A DNA stretch of 6,179 bases from Clostridiaceae bacterium (lineage in GTDB: Bacteria > Bacillota > Clostridia > DSM-8532). The DNA lies in assembly GCA_012842645.1 (NCBI GenBank), contig DUSJ01000336.1, forward strand, positions 1 to 6,179, given 5' to 3'. The stretch's first letter is position 1. Each line of letters begins with the position of its first letter. A program made the position numbers and the translations under genes. The notes under the pieces were generated by a model. The model was not told where the DNA came from and made no database searches. It saw only the letters and a list, made by a program, of their open reading frames with translations. Below, in pieces: positions 1-5,448 of this stretch.

Positions 1-398
1 TCATCGATGCCAAGATGTTCTTCGGCAAACTGGGGGCCTGTATCCCTGCTCTGGGGGAACGTCGACGTGATATCATTGGCGCCTTCATCATAGACTTTTA
101 CGGTTCCTTTATCGAAATTCCGTCCTACCCTGTAAGTCTTGCCGTTATCAAGGGCATACTCAAGGATGCCGGCATACTGGTCACCGTTCCAGGGCTTATA
201 ATGCTTAAGCGGAGGAAGGCTGCCGTCCTTCGATCTCCTGCCTCCTTTCAGGCCGTAAAGCATGGCCCTGATAAAAGCAAGCAGCGTGGACTTACCCGAC
301 TCGTTCTTTTCAAAAATGATATTGAACCCTTCAGCAGGCTTTAATTTTACCTGGTTGAATTTACCGAAACCCTTTATATCCAGCAGCTTTATCTTCAT
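1..398 (-). CDS. YhaN/SbcC-like AAA ATPase, N-terminal part (cut by window edge)
   Basis: The frame starts at ATG 398 and stays open to base 1, giving the first 132 residues of a protein that continues outside the window. It begins MKIKLLDIKGFGKF, the usual beta-strand opening of SMC/Rad50/RecF-type ATPases ('I..L.I.GFG.F'). A P-loop region follows at residues 26-38 (NIIFEKNESGKST), and an 'FIRAMLYGL' helix comes next, as in YhaN-type proteins. The first glycine of the Walker A motif (GxxxxGKST) is replaced by E30; G35, K36, S37 and T38 are intact. A GGGAGAAG ribosome site lies at 403-410. The gene starts 25 bases after the stop of the Mre11-type nuclease gene, an arrangement like Bacillus yhaO-yhaN and sbcD-sbcC. 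Family knowledge predicts that the ATPase forms a complex with the nuclease for DNA end processing. The coiled coil, Walker B and signature motifs are not visible here, so whether it is YhaN-like or a true SbcC is undecided. Confidence 0.85.
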   Translation of the reverse strand, partial: MKIKLLDIKGFGKFNQVKLKPAEGFNIIFEKNESGKSTLLAFIRAMLYGLKGGRRSKDGSLPPLKHYKPWNGDQYAGILEYALDNGKTYRVGRNFDKGTVKVYDEGANDITSTFPQSRDTGPQFAEEHLGID

Positions 399-423
399 CG
401 TTCTTCTCCCGCCATCTATCTCA

Positions 424-1593
424 TTAATCGTCCTGCCACTCTATTCTGCCTGAATACAGGGCTTCAAGCCCGTAGTTCATCGCAAGCAGCAGTTTTTCCT
501 TTTCCCTTTGAAGCTCCCGGTTGCCCGGATCATTGGCAAGCTCTGCGTCAATGCCTGCTATACGGGATTTTACCTCCCTTACAAAGGCTCCTGTCAGGGA
601 CGGATCTTTCTCCAGTTCTTCGATATTGAAATCCTTCCGGGTCTCGTTGTATATCCTGAAATAGAACCAGTCACCGGAAAAGAACCCGGTCAGGACATCG
701 GTTTCAACAGACAGACCGGTGCGTCCCGTAAGAGTTATGCGCACCAGATCCCTGTCCGGTCTCAGCCCTTCAATGAGTCCCAGGACCCTCATTTTTACTT
801 CTTCAAGAGTCCTGCAGCCGGTGATGTCAACATTTCTTTCATGATATGCACGGACCGAAGTCTCGAATCTTTCGGTCTTTATATCCACCCTGCCCTGGTC
901 CATGGTCATCTCTACGACAAAAGCCCCGTGAAACCCCTGCTCATCGAAGCCCAGCGGTTCGGGGCTGCCGGGATTGAAAGCCTTCTTCATAGGATAATCA
1001 TCCCTCATTTTATGGAAATGGCCAAGGGCGTAGTAATCATAGCCAAGCGCTGACAGTTCTTCCGAAGTGACAGGCTTGTAGGCATGGTTAGTAAAGTCCA
1101 TGTCCAGCGTGCCATGGATCATCATTATGTTGAAATAATCCTTTACAGGGGGAGGAACAACGGACAGGTCAGGCTTGTCCTCCCTGAACGAAGAAAAGCC
1201 CATGCCGAAGATATTGACGCATAAATCGTCCATGACAAGGGCCGGACTGTCCGGAGAAAGTATCCTGACATTTTCGGGCCAGTCCCAGTTCCTGTACCAG
1301 GAATTCTTCAGGTAAGGGTCATGGTTACCGGGTATGATCAGGACAGGAACTCCGGCCTGGGACAGGACCATGTGGAGCCAGTCAATGGTGCCTTTCGCGA
1401 CCGTATTGTGCTCATACAGGTCCCCGCATATGAGAAGCATCTGGGCATTTTCAGCCCTGACTTTGTCTATGATTCTTTTAAACGCTTCCCGGATGTCTTT
1501 TCTCCTCGTATCTGCATATGTACCTGTGCCGGTTTCCCTGAAAGAGGCGTCAAGGTGAAGGTCGGCACAATGGACGAATTTAAGGGTCTTCAA
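424..1593 (-). CDS. YhaO/SbcD-like DNA repair metallophosphoesterase (Mre11-type nuclease)
   Basis: This 389-residue protein carries the full calcineurin-like phosphoesterase motif series of the SbcD/Mre11 family: D11-L-H13 in 'HCADLHLD', G57-D58 in 'ICGDLY', G89-N90-H91-D92 in 'IPGNHD', H160 in 'MMIHG', and G191-H192-x-H194 in 'LGHFH'. 'NPGSPEPLGFDE' (208-219) closes the nuclease domain. The last 160 or so residues form the capping and ATPase-contact region and end in a charged helix (about 340-370). The length is close to Bacillus YhaO (about 400 residues), so I favour the YhaO branch. The start is TTG at 1593, chosen because GGGGGAG lies nine bases upstream and because residue 2 onward matches the family N terminus. 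The TTG overlaps the acpS TGA stop in TTGA, implying translational coupling, and the ATPase gene follows 25 bases downstream. All metal ligands are present, so an active Mn-dependent nuclease is expected. Confidence 0.92.
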   Translation of the reverse strand: MKTLKFVHCADLHLDASFRETGTGTYADTRRKDIREAFKRIIDKVRAENAQMLLICGDLYEHNTVAKGTIDWLHMVLSQAGVPVLIIPGNHDPYLKNSWYRNWDWPENVRILSPDSPALVMDDLCVNIFGMGFSSFREDKPDLSVVPPPVKDYFNIMMIHGTLDMDFTNHAYKPVTSEELSALGYDYYALGHFHKMRDDYPMKKAFNPGSPEPLGFDEQGFHGAFVVEMTMDQGRVDIKTERFETSVRAYHERNVDITGCRTLEEVKMRVLGLIEGLRPDRDLVRITLTGRTGLSVETDVLTGFFSGDWFYFRIYNETRKDFNIEELEKDPSLTGAFVREVKSRIAGIDAELANDPGNRELQREKEKLLLAMNYGLEALYSGRIEWQDD

Positions 1594-1997
1594 TAATTCT
1601 CACTCCCCCGGGAATCTTTGGTCAAAAAAACAGCCTGGGCCATGGCGTAATCGCGGCTGTGAGTCAGGCTTATATCTATGGAAACGGCGCCCATTTCCCT
1701 AAATATCTCCAGGGCTTTTCCGGTCAGTATAACATTCGGTTTTCCGTTTGCATCGTTTGATATCTCGATATCCTGGAAAGACACGCCTTTGGCAATCCCC
1801 GTGCCAAGAGCCTTGGCGACCGCCTCCTTGGCGCAGAAACGAGCGGCATAACTCCGGAGCGAGCCGGCTATGCCCCTTGCTTCGCAATAGGCTATTTCAG
1901 CTGGGGTAAAAACCCTGTTTTTAAAGCTGTCTCCCTTAAGAAGGGCTTTTTCAAATCTGTCCAGTTCGATCAGGTCTATCCCGCAGCGTATACCCAT
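1590..1997 (-). CDS. acpS: Holo-[acyl-carrier-protein] synthase
   Basis: The product transfers the 4'-phosphopantetheine group of coenzyme A to a serine of apo acyl carrier protein, activating it for fatty acid synthesis in the cytoplasm. The 135-residue protein shows the AcpS signature: 'GIDLIELDRF' at 6-15 with metal-binding D8, 'RVFTPAEIAYC' at 28-38, 'YAARFCAKEAVAKALGTGI' at 50-68 with E58, and 'SLTHSRDYAMAQAV' near the C terminus (110-123). It is about ten residues longer than many AcpS proteins because of a polar tail, 'TKDSRGSENY'. The start is ATG 1997 with AAGGAG six bases upstream (2004-2009). The gene ends by overlapping the TTG start of the nuclease gene by four bases. The upstream neighbour is a terminated tRNA unit, so its promoter should lie in 2000-2245, but I could not identify one confidently. 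Confidence 0.95.
   Translation of the reverse strand: MGIRCGIDLIELDRFEKALLKGDSFKNRVFTPAEIAYCEARGIAGSLRSYAARFCAKEAVAKALGTGIAKGVSFQDIEISNDANGKPNVILTGKALEIFREMGAVSIDISLTHSRDYAMAQAVFLTKDSRGSENY
1603..1609 (-). promoter_or_regulatory. Ribosome binding site deciding the TTG start of the nuclease gene
   Basis: GGGGGAG on the minus strand lies nine bases before TTG 1593. It sits inside the last codons of acpS and supports the non-ATG start; no in-frame ATG near the start of the conserved domain fits better. Confidence 0.6.
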
Positions 1998-2027
1998 TAT
2001 TGGCTCCTTAAGCTTTACTTGGTTTCA

Positions 2028-2041
2028 CCGGCTATAGCCGG
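2028..2041. repeat. 14-base perfect palindrome upstream of acpS
   Basis: CCGGCTATAGCCGG reads identically on both strands. It lies 31 bases before the acpS start codon and about 19 bases upstream of its ribosome site. In RNA it would form a five-pair stem with a four-base loop. There is no T-run, so it is not a terminator. It could be an operator, a 5' UTR hairpin, or part of the repeat-rich patch that continues to 2157. Confidence 0.6.
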
Positions 2042-2090
2042 CAACAGTCATCCTTAAGCGTCAGCGAAGGACTCAGGCGATTTATCGCTC

Positions 2091-2113
2091 CATGAATCCA
2101 TCCGGGATTCATG
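2091..2113. repeat. Inverted repeat, nine-pair stem with five-base loop
   Basis: CATGAATCC (2091-2099) and GGATTCATG (2105-2113) are perfectly complementary around the loop ATCCG. No T-tract follows on either strand, so a terminator is unlikely. It sits beside a smaller inverted repeat, GCGATTTATCGC (2078-2089), and a tandem repeat, suggesting a repetitive intergenic element. Confidence 0.6.
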
Positions 2114-2128
2114 TCGGCCGCTCCGCTA

Positions 2129-2157
2129 TCCGTGCTCAGTATTCCGTGCTCAGTATT
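2129..2157. repeat. Tandem 14-base direct repeat, two copies
   Basis: The unit TCCGTGCTCAGTAT occurs at 2129-2142 and again at 2143-2156 with no spacer and no mismatch; base 2157 begins a third unit that is not continued. It lies in the gap between the tRNA terminator and acpS. It could be replication slippage or a binding-site pair. Confidence 0.7.
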
Positions 2158-2198
2158 AATCGCACACTGGCGCCGCCTTACAGAGAAATGTGCCTTCA

Positions 2199-2244
2199 GG
2201 ACCGTCTCCATGGCAACTTGTTGTTAGGAGAACCGTCCCCATAG
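2199..2244. repeat. Paired GACGGT-motif element (REP-like), just past the tRNA terminator
   Basis: On the plus strand GGACCGTCTCCATGG (2199-2213) is repeated as GAACCGTCCCCATAG (2230-2244) with 12 of 15 bases identical. Read on the minus strand, this is a GGGGACGGTTC motif followed by GGAGACGGTCC, with a TCTCC/GGAGA stem possible between them (2205-2209 with 2227-2231). The same 11 bases, GAACCGTCCCC, recur at 5335-5345. I infer a dispersed intergenic repeat of the REP type. Confidence 0.45.
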
Positions 2245-2245
2245 T

Positions 2246-2279
2246 AAAAGAGCACAGACTTATGGTTAAGTCTGTACTC
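2246..2279 (-). terminator. Rho-independent terminator of the tRNA-Arg unit
   Basis: On the minus strand a 13-pair stem (GAG-T-ACAGACTTA with TAAGTCTGT-G-CTC, one T-G wobble) closes a four-base ACCA loop and is followed by TTTT. It begins seven bases after the encoded CCA end of the tRNA, the expected position for a single-tRNA transcript. Confidence 0.85.
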
Positions 2280-2286
2280 GAAATGC

Positions 2287-2361
2287 TGGCGTCCCGTATA
2301 GGAATCGAACCCATATCAATGGAACCGGAATCCATCGTCTTATCCATTAGACTAACGGGAC
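2287..2361 (-). tRNA. tRNA-Arg with anticodon CCG
   Basis: The 75-base sequence folds into a full cloverleaf: acceptor GTCCCGT/ACGGGAC, D stem GTCT/AGAC, anticodon stem ATGGA/TCCAT around loop TTCCGGT, and T stem ATGGG/CCTAT (one G-T wobble) around TTCGAAT. The anticodon CCG (2326-2328) reads the arginine codon CGG. The D loop contains GGA, giving the A20 that is an arginine identity base, and G37 follows the anticodon. The discriminator is G, and CCA is encoded in the DNA (2287-2289). It has its own promoter and terminator, so it is a single-gene unit. Confidence 0.96.
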
Positions 2362-2378
2362 ACTTTTTTCCGTCAGAT

Positions 2379-2407
2379 ATTATACCACATTTTTATGATT
2401 TTTTAAA
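2379..2407 (-). promoter_or_regulatory. Promoter of tRNA-Arg
   Basis: Minus-strand TTTAAA (2402-2407) and a perfect TATAAT (2379-2384) are separated by 17 bases. The -10 is preceded by TGG, an extended -10 element. Transcription would start near 2371, about ten bases before the mature tRNA 5' end. Confidence 0.8.
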
Positions 2408-2479
2408 GTGATCATAGGATTCGTTATCTATTCACATTTTATGCCTGACGGGAAATCTTGATGCAACTTGCCTTTTTGC

Positions 2480-3202
2480 TTATTTTATCCATTCAATGAT
2501 GGCATAGAGACTGTCGCCGACAAACAATATGGCCTCGCCGCTCAGCTGCATCCAGAAATACATGGCCATTACAAGGATCAGCTTTCCGAATATCTGGATT
2601 CGTGTCCTTATGCTTATGGTCCTGTAGATAACCCCAAGCTGGAGGAATGGAAGAATGATCAGGAGCGCGTACAGTACCGAAAAAAGCACCCTGATCTTCA
2701 GCGGCGAAGTCATGTCGACACCGGTCCAGTCAATCCCGGAGTAAATATAAAAAGCTACAGGAACAACGTAAAGAAGATGCGACAGGGCATAGGATTTCAT
2801 CAGTATGACAGGCAGCCTGGCGCTTACATACTTCTCGCTCCTGTTCCCTATCATTATGGCAAACTCGGCTATGGGAACCATCGTGCAGATTACATCAAAC
2901 GCTCCGATGATAAAAGAGGCAACTATACCCAATATGGATTTCAGTATAAGATCTCCCGCGCCCCCCTGAAAGAAGCCCAACTCCATAAGATTCCTGTGAA
3001 AGACGAAATCAAAGATCCCGACAAACAAAAAAGCAAAAATCAAGCCCTTGAGCTTCACAGAAATTCTTTTGTGTACCCAGACAGGTAACAGAAATACATC
3101 CAGGGGGCTGGAAGGTATTTCATTGACTTTCTCCATACGAATACTCATACCCGGCGTACCCTGCGCGAAAATCAGAGAAACAGCCCGGCATGTGCCTCCC
3201 AT
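2480..3202 (-). CDS. Polytopic integral membrane protein of unknown function
   Basis: I do not recognise the family. The frame encodes up to 240 residues with about five hydrophobic helices, roughly at 52-68, 87-110, 131-154, 169-193 and 204-232, connected by short charged loops. The 'SSPLDVFLLPVWVHKR' segment before the first helix suggests an amphipathic cytoplasmic lead-in. It loosely resembles Yip1-like or other small polytopic bacterial membrane proteins, but no motif fixes a function. The start is uncertain. ATG 3202 has no ribosome site upstream, and a GGGAGG actually lies inside its codons 2-3. ATG 3148 (residue 19) or ATG 3136 (residue 23, with GAG seven bases upstream) may be the true start, giving 222 or 218 residues. 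A promoter lies at 3260-3289. No clear terminator follows the TAA; the tRNA promoter begins about 70 bases downstream. Confidence 0.7.
   Translation of the reverse strand: MGGTCRAVSLIFAQGTPGMSIRMEKVNEIPSSPLDVFLLPVWVHKRISVKLKGLIFAFLFVGIFDFVFHRNLMELGFFQGGAGDLILKSILGIVASFIIGAFDVICTMVPIAEFAIMIGNRSEKYVSARLPVILMKSYALSHLLYVVPVAFYIYSGIDWTGVDMTSPLKIRVLFSVLYALLIILPFLQLGVIYRTISIRTRIQIFGKLILVMAMYFWMQLSGEAILFVGDSLYAIIEWIK
3120..3191 (-). CDS. Possible 23-residue leader peptide overlapping the membrane protein start
   Basis: GGGAGG (3193-3198) is the best ribosome site near the start of the membrane protein gene, but the ATG it serves at 3191 is in another frame. That frame encodes MPGCFSDFRAGYAGYEYSYG plus three more residues and stops at 3120. 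The stop falls just past the main-frame ATG codons at 3148 and 3136, so terminating ribosomes could restart there. The peptide resembles nothing I know and could be chance. Confidence 0.25.
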   Translation of the reverse strand: MPGCFSDFRAGYAGYEYSYGESQ

Positions 3203-3259
3203 TCAGTATATAATAACGGTTCTTTCAGTTGTACACCCTTAAGGTCAACAATTTAATTT

Positions 3260-3289
3260 ATTTTAGCACAGCAATTGGCTTTAAATCAA
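3260..3289 (-). promoter_or_regulatory. Probable promoter of the membrane protein gene
   Basis: Minus-strand TTGATT (3284-3289) and TAAAAT (3260-3265) are separated by 18 bases, and the -10 is preceded by TGC (extended -10). Transcription would begin near 3253, giving a leader of about 50 bases before the GGGAGG ribosome site. The gap from the previous gene (116 bases) shows no convincing terminator, so read-through from the hydrolase gene is also possible. Confidence 0.5.
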
Positions 3290-3318
3290 TGGTACGGCTG
3301 CCGGTCCCTGCCCGGTGA

Positions 3319-5088
3319 TTATTTTTCCGGGATCGGTCCGCTGTAGTAGGTTACCCACTCATCATAACTCTTTACCTGCTTCAGGTTCCTCTCGAATATC
3401 CTGAAGACGTTTTTATCCGCGAAATTGGCAGCCCATACGCATGCTCCCGCCAGGTTGTACTTATGTATCAGCGAGGTCTTCATGTTGACAGAGTTCTGAT
3501 CCTCTATCCACATGTGGTATGACTTTCCGTCCTTTTCATACGAGGCCTGGTATTGGCCTGAAACATCGTTCCAGACAACAACCGCTTCATTTTCATCCAC
3601 CCGTTTCCAGGCTGTATCGATGTTCAGCGCCACAGACGAAAGCTTCGAACCTGTTTCCCCGCTTTCAACGGTCCAGAGCCTCGTGTATAGCGGAATGCCC
3701 AGCAGCAGCTTATTCGCAGGGACTTCGGCCAGGATTTTCTGAAGATTTTCTTCAACCCATACCAGTTCGGCCGTCGATCCGGCCTTAGGGCTTGTGCTCC
3801 AGTGCTGGTCATAAGTCATGAGGCAGACATAATCCACGCTCTCGGCCAGGGCTTTCCTGTCATAGCACCTGGACCAGGTATCGCTTCCGTCGGGTACCGT
3901 TACATCCACTGAAACGATCAGCCCCTGTTCCCTGGCCAGGGGACAGAACTCCCTGACGAACTGGGTATAGGCATCCCTGTCGGATCTGTACATGTTCTCA
4001 AAGTCAAGATTTATCCCGTCAAGCTTGTACAGCGCGGCATAGGCGAGGATGTTCCTTATGATCTCCTGCCTTATGTCAGAATTGTTAAGTATCATGCTTG
4101 TTCCTTCAATATCGTTGAACGAATTGGAGAACAATGCCCAGACCTGCCAGCCGTTCCGGTGGGCATATTCCACGTACTCCGGGGTCGCCCTGTTCTTTAT
4201 GGTGCCGTTCCTGTCCACTATCTCGAACCAGGTCGGGGACACCACGTCTATGCCGGGAGTATCCTCGCCAAGCTTTATATTGCTTTTCGAGTAGGTCATG
4301 TCCCATACCAGGTTGATCCTGCCGTCGGCCAGCACGGGGGAAGGCGTTTCCTCTTTCTCTTCAATGGTGTACTGTACGCCGGATATTTCGACTTCCTCTT
4401 TTTTCACATATCCCAATGTTCCGTCAAAGGCCCTTACCCGGTACCATTCCTCCATTTCGCCAAACACCACAAGCCGTGTTTCGTCGGTACGGTAAATGTC
4501 AAGGCCCTTCTCTCCCTGTCCTTCAAATTTTTTGACTATAGGATCATGGATGTTCGGCCCTTTTCTTACATACGTTTTGGCATCGAGGGGCCATGCCGTC
4601 CTGTAGACCTTATTGTTGAAATCTATTATGACAACGTCGTTGTCCTCGGCATAATACACGCTTATGCCGTAAAAATCACTTAGGAATTCTATGGGAAGAT
4701 AGATGATACCGTTTCTTTCCACCACGGGAAACTTCAGATCCATAGGCTTGTCATTGATCAGGGCATCAAGGCTTCCGGTCTTCATGCGGATAACCCTGTC
4801 CTTCGTCGTGACGGTCACCTTAAGCAGAGCCTCGTCGTACCAAATATACTGGTCTATGTAGGCTTTGACGGTCCCGAAAGGAAGGTATACCTGTCCGTTG
4901 TCTATGTACGGGGAAGGGAATCCCTCGATAAGATCCCCGTCAATAATCAGCCTTGTCCCCGGGATCTCGAACGGCTCGACCACCTTGTTGTTGGGAGCGG
5001 TCCTCACGAGATATACCGCCAGGATTCCGGCTGCGATCAGCGTCAGTACAAGTGCGCCTGCAATTGCGGCCAGTCTTTTTTCCCTCAT
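3319..5088 (-). CDS. Membrane-anchored stalk/SH3/glycoside hydrolase family 18 protein
   Basis: This 589-residue protein has four parts. An N-terminal membrane anchor or uncleaved signal occupies residues 5-28, after the basic MREKR. A copper-amine-oxidase-like 'stalk' domain follows at about 45-158, with two internal copies of the 'dG..yLPf..v' pattern at about 66-72 and 127-134. An SH3-like domain spans about 162-236 ('YVRKGPN' to 'GTLGYVKKEEV'). The GH18 barrel covers about 255-575. The GH18 catalytic strand reads D357-G-I-N-L-D362-F-E364, keeping the acid E364, with the usual third-position Asp replaced by N360. 'LMTYDQHW' (423-430) and 'VWAANF' (551-556) are the further substrate-cleft strands. 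Related spore and wall proteins such as SleL/YaaH combine GH18 with wall-binding modules and act on peptidoglycan or other N-acetylglucosamine polymers; that role is inferred here. ATG 5088 is chosen because AGGGGG lies four bases upstream and because the longer frame from 5181 would span the promoter -10. The protein faces the cell exterior. Confidence 0.9.
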   Translation of the reverse strand: MREKRLAAIAGALVLTLIAAGILAVYLVRTAPNNKVVEPFEIPGTRLIIDGDLIEGFPSPYIDNGQVYLPFGTVKAYIDQYIWYDEALLKVTVTTKDRVIRMKTGSLDALINDKPMDLKFPVVERNGIIYLPIEFLSDFYGISVYYAEDNDVVIIDFNNKVYRTAWPLDAKTYVRKGPNIHDPIVKKFEGQGEKGLDIYRTDETRLVVFGEMEEWYRVRAFDGTLGYVKKEEVEISGVQYTIEEKEETPSPVLADGRINLVWDMTYSKSNIKLGEDTPGIDVVSPTWFEIVDRNGTIKNRATPEYVEYAHRNGWQVWALFSNSFNDIEGTSMILNNSDIRQEIIRNILAYAALYKLDGINLDFENMYRSDRDAYTQFVREFCPLAREQGLIVSVDVTVPDGSDTWSRCYDRKALAESVDYVCLMTYDQHWSTSPKAGSTAELVWVEENLQKILAEVPANKLLLGIPLYTRLWTVESGETGSKLSSVALNIDTAWKRVDENEAVVVWNDVSGQYQASYEKDGKSYHMWIEDQNSVNMKTSLIHKYNLAGACVWAANFADKNVFRIFERNLKQVKSYDEWVTYYSGPIPEK

Positions 5089-5092
5089 GTAA

Positions 5093-5098
5093 CCCCCT
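5093..5098 (-). promoter_or_regulatory. Ribosome binding site fixing the hydrolase start at 5088
   Basis: AGGGGG on the minus strand ends four bases before ATG 5088, directly ahead of the basic-plus-hydrophobic anchor MREKR. It argues against the in-frame ATG at 5181, which would add 31 residues and has no comparable site. Confidence 0.65.
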
Positions 5099-5145
5099 GT
5101 AAACCGGATGATATAGTGTCTCTCTGAAAAGCTGCCTTGCAAATA

Positions 5146-5151
5146 ATTATA
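5146..5151 (-). promoter_or_regulatory. Extended -10 promoter of the GH18 gene
   Basis: A perfect TATAAT preceded by TGTGG matches the tRNA promoter's TGTGGTATAAT exactly. No good -35 is found at 17-18 bases (best is CGTGTT), consistent with an extended -10 promoter. Start near 5139 gives a leader of about 50 bases. Two further TATAAT boxes at 5233-5238 and 5265-5270 on the same strand could be additional starts. Confidence 0.55.
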
Positions 5152-5331
5152 CCACAGCAACCCCGAAAAACACGCTGACACATAGTGGCATCCGGCGCCT
5201 GCTTTATTCCGCGGAAATCATTGCTGCGAACAATTATAAAAGATATCGCTTCGATTACGAGGCTATTATATGTATATGGCTGAATAAAGAGAAAATGATT
5301 ACATGAAAAAAGCGGCGTGTCCGGCAAGCAA

Positions 5332-5370
5332 AAGGAACCGTCCCCGAGCTCAAATCCCTTTGAGGTTCTT
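5332..5370. repeat. REP-like palindromic element containing GGGGACGGTTCC
   Basis: AAGGAACC (5332-5339) pairs with GGTTCTT (5364-5370) with one bulge, enclosing an inner hairpin CTCAAA/TTTGAG (5349-5354 with 5359-5364) with loop TCCC. The arm carries GAACCGTCCCC (5335-5345), identical to 2230-2240. Shape and dispersed motif suggest a repetitive extragenic palindrome; no adjacent transposase is present. Confidence 0.45.
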
Positions 5371-5410
5371 CACATGCGATCAGAATGGCATAAAACAGCT
5401 GCAGCCACAA

Positions 5411-5432
5411 AGTTTGCGTAATATCACAAACT
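5411..5432 (-). terminator. Hairpin after the small membrane protein gene, weak terminator candidate
   Basis: On the minus strand AGTTTGTG and CGCAAACT pair over eight positions (one T-G wobble) around ATATTA, starting 16 bases after the TAA stop. Only a short, interrupted T stretch follows (TTGTGG), so termination may be inefficient. The wobble is tolerated only in the minus-strand RNA. Confidence 0.3.
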
Positions 5433-5448
5433 CAGTCTCTGCCGTTCC

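Larger units (their letters stand above)
5089..5448. other. Intergenic region, about 360 bases, no supported gene
   Basis: This gap between the GH18 gene and the small membrane protein gene holds the hydrolase promoter, three minus-strand TATAAT boxes, a TTCCGCGGAA palindrome (5207-5216), a REP-like palindrome (5332-5370) and a hairpin shortly after the upstream gene (5411-5432). Open frames across it lack ribosome sites and recognisable protein character. Confidence 0.6.

Noticed and set aside
508..1053. Plus-strand open frame of 181 codons
   Set aside because: It lies antisense to the nuclease gene, whose metal-binding motifs are all intact, and has no ribosome site or family features.
2129..2157. 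CRISPR-like repeats
   Set aside because: There are only two abutting 14-base copies, with no spacers and no cas genes.
2156..2347. Minus-strand 63-codon frame
   Set aside because: It runs through the tRNA-Arg gene and its terminator, so it is a by-product of those sequences.
2287..2361. tRNA gene as an integration site for a mobile element
   Set aside because: No integrase, no duplicated tRNA 3' end, and ordinary housekeeping genes on both sides.
2468..3088. Plus-strand open frame of 206 codons opposite the membrane protein
   Set aside because: Its product is charge-rich with no domain-like pattern, while the minus strand encodes regularly spaced transmembrane helices in line with all neighbouring genes.
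3296..3318. Terminator after the GH18 gene
   Set aside because: Only a four-base CCGG self-complementary pairing is available and there is no T-run after it.
4159..4683. Plus-strand open frame of 174 codons
   Set aside because: It is antisense to the well-supported stalk/SH3/GH18 gene and has no ribosome site.
5089..5181. Upstream extension of the GH18 protein by 31 residues
   Set aside because: The extension spans the extended -10 promoter and lacks a ribosome site; the anchor sequence begins naturally at 5088.
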